From an uncultured Myxococcales bacterium (GTDB lineage: Bacteria > Myxococcota > Myxococcia > Myxococcales > Myxococcaceae): a DNA stretch of 64,000 nt. This document shows, piece after piece, positions 32,616 to 40,992 of the stretch. The stretch lies in NCBI GenBank assembly GCA_937980205.1, contig CALJKW010000057.1, positions 61,694-125,693 on the forward strand, given 5' to 3'. The first letter of the stretch is position 1. Every line of letters starts with the position of its first letter. The position numbers and the translations under genes are program-made. Below the pieces are notes generated by a model. That model did no database searches and was not told where the DNA came from. It was given only the letters and a program-made list of their open reading frames with translations.

Positions 32616-34562
32616 TCACGGCCCCTCGGGGGCCGCGCGACGCACGAGCGCGTCGACGTCGGCGCGAAACGGTCTGATCTCGCCGTCGCCGTACGTGTCG
32701 ACGTAGTACCGGCGCACGCCGGGGCAGAACCTGTCGAAGCTGCACTCGCGACAGCGCTCGGGCTTGTGAAAGTCGCCCGACCCGCCGCTCTTGTAGATGT
32801 TGACGAGGTTCATCTCGTAGTAGCGCAGGTCCCCGTCGAGCATGCACGGAGGGTAGCCGCCCTGGCCGATCATGCCGCCGAAGCCGACGCCGTGCTCGAG
32901 GCAGTAGTCGAGGGCGCGCCGCATGTACGGCTTGACCTCGTCGAACGTGGGCATCACCCAGGTGTAGACGAGATCGCTGATCGGCTGGGCGATGCCGAAG
33001 CAGATGCTCAGCGAGCCTCCGCCGGGCGGGAACTCCTCGCGCAGGAAGCGAACCGTGTCGGGGAGCTCGCGATAGTTGCTCTTCGAGATCACGTGCGCGA
33101 CCTGGGTCTCGAGGCCGAGCGCGCGCGCGTTGTGAATGGCGCGGACGGTCTTGTCGAACGCCTTGGGCAGCCGGGTGATCTTGTCGGAGTGCTCGGGGTC
33201 TGCGCTGTGCAGCGAGACGGTGATCTTGGTGAGGCCGCTGTCGGCGAGCTCCTTCGCGTACTCCGGCGAGGCGAGCTTCACGCCGTTGGTCTGGATCTCG
33301 ACGGTGCGGAACCCGAGCCGGCTCGCGTGACGGATCAGCGCGGGCAGATCGGGGTGAATGGTCGGCTCGCCGCCCGAGAGGACGAGGTGATCGAGGTGGC
33401 GCGCCGCGAGAGCGTCGATCGCGCGGAGCAGCTCGCCGGTGTCGAGATCCGACACCGTGCGATCGATGAAGCAGAACGAGCACGACATGTTGCAGTGCCC
33501 GTTGATGCGCAGCAGCGAGCGGCCGTTGCTCTCGGTGTCGTTCTCGAACGCAGAGACGCTCTTCAGCCCCCTCCGATCGAGGGAGTGAATGGGCTTGAGC
33601 TTCCAGTCCATCGAGACCTCGAGCGGCACCGGCTTCAGCTCGCGGTCGCCGAACGCGGAGAGGTACGCGGCGTCGACCCCCGGGCAGCTCTGCTGAAGGG
33701 AGCAGGTCGCGCACGCCTCGACGCGCACGTGGCGCTCTTCGTGCTCGGCCTTGTGCTTGAGCACGCTCAGGCGGTTGAAGAAGACGGTGCCGAAGCGATC
33801 GAGCGCGCCACCCGCCGCGCACGGCAGCGGCGCCAGGTCGCGGAAGAAGCCGTACTCGAGCCGGTGGCGCTGGCACGTCGAGAACACCTGCGCCGCGACG
33901 CGCGCCTGCTCTCCCTGCGACAGCAGCAGCGCGTGCGCCTGCGCCGGAACGTTGCGAGGCTCGGGCGGGTAGAGGAACAGGCCCGCGGGGGGGCGCTCCA
34001 TCAGCGCGAGGTACTCGGCGAAGGGGACGAGGTCCTTCTCCGTCCACTTCAACAGCGGCGCGACGACGTAGACTCGCAGCGTGCTGGCGGCGGCGAGGCG
34101 CAGCCCCTCGAACGCCTCGGCGAACGCGTCGTCACGCATCACCGCGTCGTGGACGGGCCGGCGCAGCCCGGCGGCGAAGACGAAGACCGTCTCGAACCCC
34201 TGCTCCGCCAGCGCCTCGACCGCGCCGGCGCTCGCCAGCGGTACGCCGTCGGTCTCGACCTCGAGGCCCGAGAGCCCGAGGGCGCGGCACTCCTTCACGA
34301 GCGCGGCAAAATCGGGGTGAGCGAGCGGAGCGTCGCGGAACGTCAAACGCCGGCACTCGGCCGGGTCGATGGCGCGCGCCTTCTCGAGGAGCGCCGGGAG
34401 CGGAACGGGGCGCCGGGTCTTCCGCCAGGAGGGGTTGTAGAAGCGGTGCTCGATCGGGTCGCCCTCGAAGAGCCCGAGCTGTGCCTGTCGCGCCACCGGC
34501 CCACGAGCATACGTGATCGTAAAGCCCCCGGCGCTGATGGTTCCCGTCCCCTTGCCCGTCAC
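32616..34562 (-). CDS. Pseudo-rSAM/active rSAM two-domain protein
   Basis: A 648-residue protein. Residues about 50-310 look like an rSAM barrel that has lost its cluster cysteines yet keeps an auxiliary motif (C284, C287, C293; CATCSLQQSCPGV with an E-L-K-P-V tail). Residues 345-648 are a complete rSAM: C357/C361/C364 (GHCNMSCSFC), GGEPT, SLHSADPEHSDKITRLPKAF and CRECSFDRFCPGVRRYYV with a G-E-I-R-P tail. The duplication of one fold with loss of catalysis in one half suggests a substrate-binding or regulatory half. It diverges from the triple fusion at 34,666. Confidence 0.85.
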   Translation of the reverse strand: MTGKGTGTISAGGFTITYARGPVARQAQLGLFEGDPIEHRFYNPSWRKTRRPVPLPALLEKARAIDPAECRRLTFRDAPLAHPDFAALVKECRALGLSGLEVETDGVPLASAGAVEALAEQGFETVFVFAAGLRRPVHDAVMRDDAFAEAFEGLRLAAASTLRVYVVAPLLKWTEKDLVPFAEYLALMERPPAGLFLYPPEPRNVPAQAHALLLSQGEQARVAAQVFSTCQRHRLEYGFFRDLAPLPCAAGGALDRFGTVFFNRLSVLKHKAEHEERHVRVEACATCSLQQSCPGVDAAYLSAFGDRELKPVPLEVSMDWKLKPIHSLDRRGLKSVSAFENDTESNGRSLLRINGHCNMSCSFCFIDRTVSDLDTGELLRAIDALAARHLDHLVLSGGEPTIHPDLPALIRHASRLGFRTVEIQTNGVKLASPEYAKELADSGLTKITVSLHSADPEHSDKITRLPKAFDKTVRAIHNARALGLETQVAHVISKSNYRELPDTVRFLREEFPPGGGSLSICFGIAQPISDLVYTWVMPTFDEVKPYMRRALDYCLEHGVGFGGMIGQGGYPPCMLDGDLRYYEMNLVNIYKSGGSGDFHKPERCRECSFDRFCPGVRRYYVDTYGDGEIRPFRADVDALVRRAAPEGP

Positions 34563-34665
34563 CCTCGCCCATCCCCCCGTCGCCTTTCCCGTCGCCTGAC
34601 CCGTTTCCTTGTCCCAAGGACCTTAAACGTGCCCTTGCCCTTGCCCAGCAAACTCCACACGCCCC

Positions 34666-37581
34666 ATGCAATGCTCCCCCCGCTTCGTGATCGCTCCCGC
34701 GCCCTCGAGCAAGACCGCCGTCCTCCACCTCGGAGGCACCTGTGGTCTGTCCTGCGCACCGCTGTGCGACTGCAGCGCCGGAGCGAGCCGCGACCCGCTC
34801 GAGCTGCTGCGGGGCGGCGGGCGCACCGTCGAGCTGCGCGGCAACGGGGGCCCAGAGGCGCTGGGGCAGGCGCTGAGCGCAGCGAGGCGCGAGGGCTTCG
34901 AGCAGCGGCTCGTGCGCACCAACGCGGCCGGAGCCGACGCGTCGGCGCCGGAGCGGTGGGCCGCGCAGGGCGCGACGGCGGTCGTGGCGCCGCTGTTCTC
35001 TTCCGCGAGCGCGGTGCACGACAGGCTGGCGGGCCAGAAGGGCGCGCTGGTGCAGCTCCTGGTGACCTTGCGCGCAGCCGACGCCGCGGGGCTGGCCGTC
35101 GAGCTCGAGGTGCCGCTGCTGCCGTCGCGCCTCCAGCCGCTCGACGCGCTGCTCGGCCTGGCGCGGCGCGCGGTGCCGAGGCTTGCGGGCGTGCGCTTCC
35201 ACCTGCCGCGGACGCGGCTCGACCCGGCCATCGCGCCTGAGCCGTGGAGCGTCGCCGGCCCGCGCCTGGCCCAAGCGATCGCGACCTGCCGCGCGCTGGG
35301 CGTAAAGGCCGACCTGCGAACGCCCGACGCGATCCCGTTCTGCGCGCTGAAGGGCGCTGCCGAGCTGCTCGACGCGTTCAAGTTCCGCCCGCGCAAGCCG
35401 GTCTCGCTCGCCGGCTGCGACGAGGTCGACGCGTGCCGCGGCTGCGCGATGCGCGTCGAGTGCCCGAAGGTCGCGCGCTCGTACCTGGCCGCGCACGGCG
35501 GCTTTGGCATCGAGGCGTTCGCGACACGGCCCGCGGCGCTGACCGCCCAGGCGACGAGCCCCCGGCGCGTGTGGACGGAGGCGGCGAAGCGCGCCGCCTC
35601 GCTGTCGAAGCTGCTGGTGCTGCGGCCGACGGTGAACTGCAACCAGGACTGCACGTTCTGCAGCGCGAACGAGACGTCGAAGAACGTGTGGGCAGACCCG
35701 AAGGTGATGCTGCGCAGCATCGCGCGCGGGGCGCGGCGCGGCGTCAACCGGCTCTCGTTCAGCGGAGGCGAGCCGACGCTGTCGAAGCACCTGCCGGCGT
35801 TCGTGCGCGCGGCGCGGCGGGCGGGCATCGACCGCGTCGAGCTCGTCTCGAACGGCGTGCTGCTCGATCGCCCCGCCCGCGTGAAAGAGCTCGTCGACGC
35901 CGGCCTCACCGACGTCTTCTTCTCGCTGCACGCGCACGACGAGGCGCTGTCGCGCACCATGACGCAGAAGGAAGGCGACTTTCAGCGGACGGTGGCCGCG
36001 GCGCGCGGCTTCCTCGAGGCGGGCCTCGTCGTCGCGTTCAACCACGTCATCACCTCGCGCAACTACCCCTTCCTCGCGCACTTCGTCGAGATGGTGCACC
36101 GCGAGTTCGGCACGAAGGCGCTCATCTCGTTCGCGTTCGTGACGCCGCAGTACAAGGCGCTCGAGGATCTCTCGATCGTGCCCCGGCTCTCCGACGTGCA
36201 GCCGGTCTTGCGGCGCGCGCTGTGGCGGGCCCTCGAGCTCGAGCAGTCGGTGGTGGTCGGCTCGCGCCAGGGCGTGCCGCCGTGCTTCCTCGGCGAGTTC
36301 CAGGGCTGGTCCGACGTCGCCCTGCTCAACCACGAGGCCGCGGCCGAGGACGCGCCGCAGAAGGCCCAGGTCCCGGCCTGCGGCGAGTGCCGCTACCGCG
36401 GCATCTGCACCGGGCTGTGGAAGCCGTACCTGCAGCGCTACGGCGGCGGCGAGGTCGAGCCGATCCGCGGGCCGGCCTTCAGCGAGGCAGAGCTGCAGTC
36501 GTTCCGGAGCGCTCCGTTCACCGGCTCGGGCGGCAGGCTGCCCGCGAAGTTCGAGGAGCTGCCCGAGGTCTTCCGCGATCGCGCGAAAGAAGCGCTCGGG
36601 CCTCCGGCCGCCGCGGCAGAGCCGGCGCGCGCGGCGTTCAGCCCGGCGCGGTCGCGGCCGGTGCGCGTGCTGCTCGCCGGCACGGGCCGGCAGGCCAGGC
36701 GGCTCGCGCTCGCCGCGCAGCACGTCGAGGGCTTCAGCATCGACGGCGTCGCGTCGCCGCACGCGCTGCAGGCCGACCTCGCGCCGTTCGGGAACGTGGC
36801 CGCCTGGGCCGACGCGGCCGAGGCCATCGCCGCCTTCCGGCCCGAGGGCGTCATCATCGCGGCGTCCACCGCGGCGCACCTCGAGCTGACGCGCGCCGCG
36901 CTGGCGGCCGGCGTGCCGGTGCTGCTCGAGAAGCCGCTCGCCGGCTCGCTCGCCGAGGCCGAGGCGCTGGCGGCGCTGCCCGGCGCCGAGCGCATCAGCT
37001 GCGCGCACAACCTGGTGTTCAGCCCGGGACTGACTGCGGTGCTGAAGGCCCCTCTGGCGGTGGTGCGGAGGGTGCCGCGCACCGCGCCCGACGCGCTGCA
37101 CGCGTGGAGCCGGGCCGGCCTGCTCGAGCTGTTGCACCACCTCGCCGCCGTGGTGTGCCGCGCCGCGGCAGACTTTCAGGTGCTCGAGGCCCGGTGGACG
37201 GGGAGCTCGCCGCCGGGCTCGGTGCGGTTCGGCTTGAGCTGCGGCTCGCTCGAGCTCCAGCTCGACGCCGAGGAAGACGTGCTGGCGGTGACGTCCGGCG
37301 GCACCACCTGGGAGCGCCGCGGCCGGAGCGTGACGCTCACGCGCGGGGGCGTGACGGCGCCGACCGAGGAGCGCGGCAGCGACGTCGAGCGGATGCTCGC
37401 CGCGTTCCGCGATCAGGTCTCGAAGGGCGCGGCGCCCGCGGTGCCGGTGCGCGAGGGGCTCGCGGTGCTGAAGGGCACGGTCGCGATGCTCGACGCGCTC
37501 GAGGCGGCGGGCGCGCCGCTGAGCCGGCAGCACGCCCCGGTGCACGTGAAGTCGCCGAGCTTCAGGGCGCGGACGCTGTAG
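34666..37581 (+). CDS. Pseudo-rSAM/rSAM/Gfo-Idh-MocA triple fusion
   Basis: A 971-residue protein with three parts. Residues 1-300: rSAM-like half with non-canonical cysteines C26, C30, C34, C36 (GGTCGLSCAPLCDC) and an auxiliary CRGCAMRVECPKV motif. Residues about 315-610: active-type rSAM with C325/C329/C332 (VNCNQDCTFC), GGEPT, SLHAHDEALSRTMTQKEGDF and CGECRYRGICTGLWKPYL. Residues about 660-960: NAD(P)-dependent Gfo/Idh/MocA oxidoreductase (VLLAGTGRQARRLA; EKPLAGSLAEAEAL near 755). A coupled radical and redox reaction on one substrate is plausible. It converges with the next gene at a 3-nt gap. Confidence 0.87.
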   Translation: MQCSPRFVIAPAPSSKTAVLHLGGTCGLSCAPLCDCSAGASRDPLELLRGGGRTVELRGNGGPEALGQALSAARREGFEQRLVRTNAAGADASAPERWAAQGATAVVAPLFSSASAVHDRLAGQKGALVQLLVTLRAADAAGLAVELEVPLLPSRLQPLDALLGLARRAVPRLAGVRFHLPRTRLDPAIAPEPWSVAGPRLAQAIATCRALGVKADLRTPDAIPFCALKGAAELLDAFKFRPRKPVSLAGCDEVDACRGCAMRVECPKVARSYLAAHGGFGIEAFATRPAALTAQATSPRRVWTEAAKRAASLSKLLVLRPTVNCNQDCTFCSANETSKNVWADPKVMLRSIARGARRGVNRLSFSGGEPTLSKHLPAFVRAARRAGIDRVELVSNGVLLDRPARVKELVDAGLTDVFFSLHAHDEALSRTMTQKEGDFQRTVAAARGFLEAGLVVAFNHVITSRNYPFLAHFVEMVHREFGTKALISFAFVTPQYKALEDLSIVPRLSDVQPVLRRALWRALELEQSVVVGSRQGVPPCFLGEFQGWSDVALLNHEAAAEDAPQKAQVPACGECRYRGICTGLWKPYLQRYGGGEVEPIRGPAFSEAELQSFRSAPFTGSGGRLPAKFEELPEVFRDRAKEALGPPAAAAEPARAAFSPARSRPVRVLLAGTGRQARRLALAAQHVEGFSIDGVASPHALQADLAPFGNVAAWADAAEAIAAFRPEGVIIAASTAAHLELTRAALAAGVPVLLEKPLAGSLAEAEALAALPGAERISCAHNLVFSPGLTAVLKAPLAVVRRVPRTAPDALHAWSRAGLLELLHHLAAVVCRAAADFQVLEARWTGSSPPGSVRFGLSCGSLELQLDAEEDVLAVTSGGTTWERRGRSVTLTRGGVTAPTEERGSDVERMLAAFRDQVSKGAAPAVPVREGLAVLKGTVAMLDALEAAGAPLSRQHAPVHVKSPSFRARTL

Positions 37582-37584
37582 CGC

Positions 37585-39081
37585 TCAGGGGCCCTCGAAC
37601 TGCGTCGGGTCGGCAGCCATCAGGCCGAGCTCGGCGACCGCCTCGGCCGCCGGCATCGCCTTCTTCCGCACGATGACGTGCTCGGGCCCGCGCTCGAGCG
37701 TGCGCGGCCCGGCCTCGAACCGGGTGATCGCGTCGAGGATCTGCGCCGCGTGCCGCTGCACGTCCGGCTCGACGAGGATGTGATCGATGCGCCGCTGCGG
37801 CCCGAGCAGGTAGGTGCTCCGCCGAAAGCCGCGGCCACGCCCGCTGCGGTACGCCTCGGCGACCTTGCCCGTCTCGTCGGTGAGCAGCGGGAAGTGCAGC
37901 CCGTTCTGCTTGCTGAACCAGGCGTGCCGCTCGAGCGAGTCGGGGCTCACGCCGATCACCGTCACGCCAGCGTCGCGCAGCTTCTGAAGGCCCGCCTCGA
38001 GGCTGCACGCCTCGGCGGTGCAGCCCGGCGAGCCGTCCTCCGGGTAGAAGGCGAGCGCGACCCACCGGCCGGGCACGTCCTTCAGCGACACCGTCTCTCC
38101 CGTCGACGACGGCAGCGTGAACGCCGGCGCCTCGGCGCCGAGCATCGAGAAGCGCTCGTCGAGCACGATGCTGGTGTCGATGACGCGCGGGCCCTTCACC
38201 GGCTGGAACTCGTCGGAGCCCAGGTGCTCGGGGTACTCGCGCCACGGCCCTTCGCACATCGGCTCGAAGCGGCAGCTCGCGCACTGCGCGAAGCGCGTCT
38301 TCCCGCGGTCCATCCGGTCGCGCTTGTAGTCGGGCACGACGAAGCCGTCGTAGACGATCTCCGTCGGAGGGATGAACAGCTCCGACACGTAGCGCTCGTA
38401 GCCGGGCATCATGCAGTACGGCATCGCCTCGGCCATGCACTTCACGCCGCCCGCGGTGCCGATGCGCATCGCCTCGTGCACGTACGGCGCGAGCTCGCTC
38501 ATCTTCGGCACCACCGCGTTGAAGTACGTCTCGGCGTGCCCGGTCGGGTGCGGGAAGGCGATCTGGAACTGGTCGACCTTCAGCTCCACGAACATGCGCG
38601 CCATCTCGGGCAGGTGCTTCACGTTCTGCTTCGCGGCGACGGTGTTGACGACGATGCTCTGGCCCAGGCCCTTGAGGTTCTTGATCGCCTGGATGATCTG
38701 GTTGAACGAGCCCTGCGATCGCGTCAGTCCGTCGTGCAGCTTCGCGGTGTGGCCGTGCACGCTCGGAGAGAACTCGTTGGCCCCCGCCGCGATCGCCTTC
38801 TCGCAGAACGGGAGGTACGCGAACATGCGCCCGTTCGTCTGGATCTGGATGTTGCGGTAGCCCAGCGCCTTCGCCGCCGCGACCAGCTTGAAGAAGTCGG
38901 GCCGAATCGTGACCTCGGCGCCGGTGAAGACGACGTCCTCGCACGTCTGCCGCGAGAGCTTGAGCTCCTCGATGCACGCCTCGGTGGTGCGGTCGCCGGT
39001 GAACAGCTTGTCTCCGATGACGCAGAAGACGCAGTTCGAGTTGCAGTTGTACCCGGTCTTCAGATCCGCGCGACGGCCCAT
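37585..39081 (-). CDS. Radical SAM-peroxiredoxin fusion
   Basis: A 498-residue fusion. The N-terminal rSAM has C13/C17/C20 (YNCNSNCVFC), SVHGHTAKLHDGLTRSQGSF and the auxiliary motif CASCRFEPMCEGPWREY with an E-F-Q-P-V tail. The usual GGEPT motif is changed to TGAEVT, which may alter SAM binding. Residues about 320-470 are a PrxQ/Bcp-type peroxiredoxin: FYPEDGSPGCTAEACSLE carries the peroxidatic Cys and the second Cys five residues later. The fusion may protect the oxygen-sensitive clusters or supply a redox step. It is 10 nt downstream of the gene at 39,092-40,930. Confidence 0.9.
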   Translation of the reverse strand: MGRRADLKTGYNCNSNCVFCVIGDKLFTGDRTTEACIEELKLSRQTCEDVVFTGAEVTIRPDFFKLVAAAKALGYRNIQIQTNGRMFAYLPFCEKAIAAGANEFSPSVHGHTAKLHDGLTRSQGSFNQIIQAIKNLKGLGQSIVVNTVAAKQNVKHLPEMARMFVELKVDQFQIAFPHPTGHAETYFNAVVPKMSELAPYVHEAMRIGTAGGVKCMAEAMPYCMMPGYERYVSELFIPPTEIVYDGFVVPDYKRDRMDRGKTRFAQCASCRFEPMCEGPWREYPEHLGSDEFQPVKGPRVIDTSIVLDERFSMLGAEAPAFTLPSSTGETVSLKDVPGRWVALAFYPEDGSPGCTAEACSLEAGLQKLRDAGVTVIGVSPDSLERHAWFSKQNGLHFPLLTDETGKVAEAYRSGRGRGFRRSTYLLGPQRRIDHILVEPDVQRHAAQILDAITRFEAGPRTLERGPEHVIVRKKAMPAAEAVAELGLMAADPTQFEGP

Positions 39082-39091
39082 GCTCGCTCGC

Positions 39092-40930
39092 TCAACCCTT
39101 CACGGGCTGCATGACGGCGTACCCGTGCGCGCGCACGTAGTTGATGTGCATGCCGCTGCAGCTCTGCACGTAGCGGCACTCCTTGCAGCGCAGCGAGCGC
39201 GAGAAGTACCGGTCCTGAATGAAGCGCTTCGTGTACCGGAAGATCTCGAGCTGCCCGTCGGGCCTCATCATCGCCGTGTCGAGCGTCGCCGGCGCCGGGC
39301 GTACCTCGCGGCCGACGACGCAGGCCGGCAGCCCCTCGACCGGCACGTCGGTGCGGAACGCGGCGAAGAACGCGGGCAGGTCGACGTCGTTCGCGGCCGA
39401 CTCGGTGAGCCGCTCGTAGGTCGGCTGGCGCACCACCACGCGGCCGGCCGACGGCAGCTCGAGCAGGAACGGGGCGGTCTGTTTCGTGAGCAGCACCACG
39501 ACCTCGAACGCCCCGGGGAGCTTCAGCAGCGCCTCGGCCTGCGCCCGGGTGCGCGCGACGCACGAGCGCAGCTTCTTGCCGGCGAACGTGCCGTCGGCGG
39601 CGACGCTGAGGCCGGCGTAGTCTTCGAGCTCGAGCTCCACCTCGGGCACGCCGGCGTAGTCGGCTGCCGCCGCCGCCGCGCGCTGCGCGTCGGGAGCGCA
39701 GATCCACACCGCCTTCGCCTTCGCCGCCTTCGCGAGCTCCGGCGGAGGCAGCCGCTGCGGCGCCGGCGCGGCCTGCGCGGCGACGACGGGCAGCCTCATG
39801 CCGTTCGCCGGGTCCGCCGCCTGCCAGGGCTGCTCGTGCTCGGCGGCGTGGCCGTTGCCGTTGCCGTTCTCTCCGTTCGCGCCGCTCTGAGAGGCGCGCG
39901 CGCGCCGCGCGGAGGCGGGGTCGCCGCCGTAGACCGGGCCCTGGTGCGCCTCCCACTCGGTGTCGACGCGGACGCGCTCGAAGCCCTGCGCGGCCACGAG
40001 CCGGCGAAGGTCATAGAGCGTGTCGCACAGCCGCTCGAGGTAGCAGTACTTGCAGCGCGCGGGATCGCGGCAGTCGAGATCGACGCCCTGCTCGAGGAGG
40101 CCGGCGAACTCTTCCTTGCGGCCGCGGACCTCGTCGTTGAGCTTGTACGGATCCTGGATGAGGTGCTCGAAGCCCTCGAGGTGCTGCGGGGGAAAGCGGT
40201 TGAGCCAGATGTGGAGATCGGGCCGCTTGGAGTACTCGAAGGCCTGCAGCAGGTACGGCCGCATCTCTTCGAGGTCGTAGAAGAGCGACTCGCGGCCCTC
40301 GGTGAACGCGCGGCCAAAGGGCACGACCTGGAGCAGGTCGAACTCCTTCACGCCCCACGAGGTGAACAGCTCGAGCATCTGGGGCAGCACCTTCACGTTG
40401 CCCTTGTTCACTACGATGTCGACGTTGACGATCGGGCGGCCGTCGGCGAGCGCGTTCTTGAGGCCCTTCGACTCCTGCTCGAACGCGCCGGGGACGCCGA
40501 CGAGCGCGTCGTGGATCTTGGCGTTGGGGCCGTGCAGCGAGAAGGTGATCTCCGAGAGGCCCGCGTCGAGGCACTTGCGCAGGAAGAAGTCGTAGCCGAA
40601 CAGGCGGCCGTTCGTGACCGTCTGGATCTTCCGGTACCCGGCCATGCGGCCGAGCTTGATGAAGTCGACGTACTGCGGGTGAATCGTCGGCTCGCCGCCC
40701 GAGAGAATGAGCCGCGTCGCGCCCTTCGTGCGCCCGTCGACGATCTGATCGCGAACCTCGTTCTTGTCGCGCATCTCGCCGTTGTGCGTGTTCGAGTCGA
40801 GGCAGAACGTGCAGCGGTTGTTGCACTCGAACGTCAGCCGGACCCAGTTGCGCTTCTCGTGGGCGGCGTCTTCGTGAGAGACGATCTTCTCGTCGGCGAC
40901 ACCCGCAGCGTGGGTTTCTTCGGTGAGCAT
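39092..40930 (-). CDS. Active rSAM/pseudo-rSAM two-domain protein
   Basis: A 612-residue protein. The N-terminal half is an active-type rSAM: C36/C40/C43 (FECNNRCTFC), GGEPT, SLHGPNAKIHDALVGVPGAF and CKYCYLERLCDTLYDL. After an Asn/Gly-rich linker (around residue 345) the C-terminal half has rSAM-like alpha/beta strands without the CX3CX2C motif, but ends with CKECRYVQSCSGMHINYV and the M-Q-P-V tail. The order of active and dead halves is the reverse of the protein at 32,616. It diverges from the double rSAM gene at 40,993. Confidence 0.86.
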   Translation of the reverse strand: MLTEETHAAGVADEKIVSHEDAAHEKRNWVRLTFECNNRCTFCLDSNTHNGEMRDKNEVRDQIVDGRTKGATRLILSGGEPTIHPQYVDFIKLGRMAGYRKIQTVTNGRLFGYDFFLRKCLDAGLSEITFSLHGPNAKIHDALVGVPGAFEQESKGLKNALADGRPIVNVDIVVNKGNVKVLPQMLELFTSWGVKEFDLLQVVPFGRAFTEGRESLFYDLEEMRPYLLQAFEYSKRPDLHIWLNRFPPQHLEGFEHLIQDPYKLNDEVRGRKEEFAGLLEQGVDLDCRDPARCKYCYLERLCDTLYDLRRLVAAQGFERVRVDTEWEAHQGPVYGGDPASARRARASQSGANGENGNGNGHAAEHEQPWQAADPANGMRLPVVAAQAAPAPQRLPPPELAKAAKAKAVWICAPDAQRAAAAAADYAGVPEVELELEDYAGLSVAADGTFAGKKLRSCVARTRAQAEALLKLPGAFEVVVLLTKQTAPFLLELPSAGRVVVRQPTYERLTESAANDVDLPAFFAAFRTDVPVEGLPACVVGREVRPAPATLDTAMMRPDGQLEIFRYTKRFIQDRYFSRSLRCKECRYVQSCSGMHINYVRAHGYAVMQPVKG

Positions 40931-40992
40931 GTCGTAAGCCTGGAGACGTTACCACCGCCGCGCCCCGGATGGACTATCGTTCCCGGTCCTCC

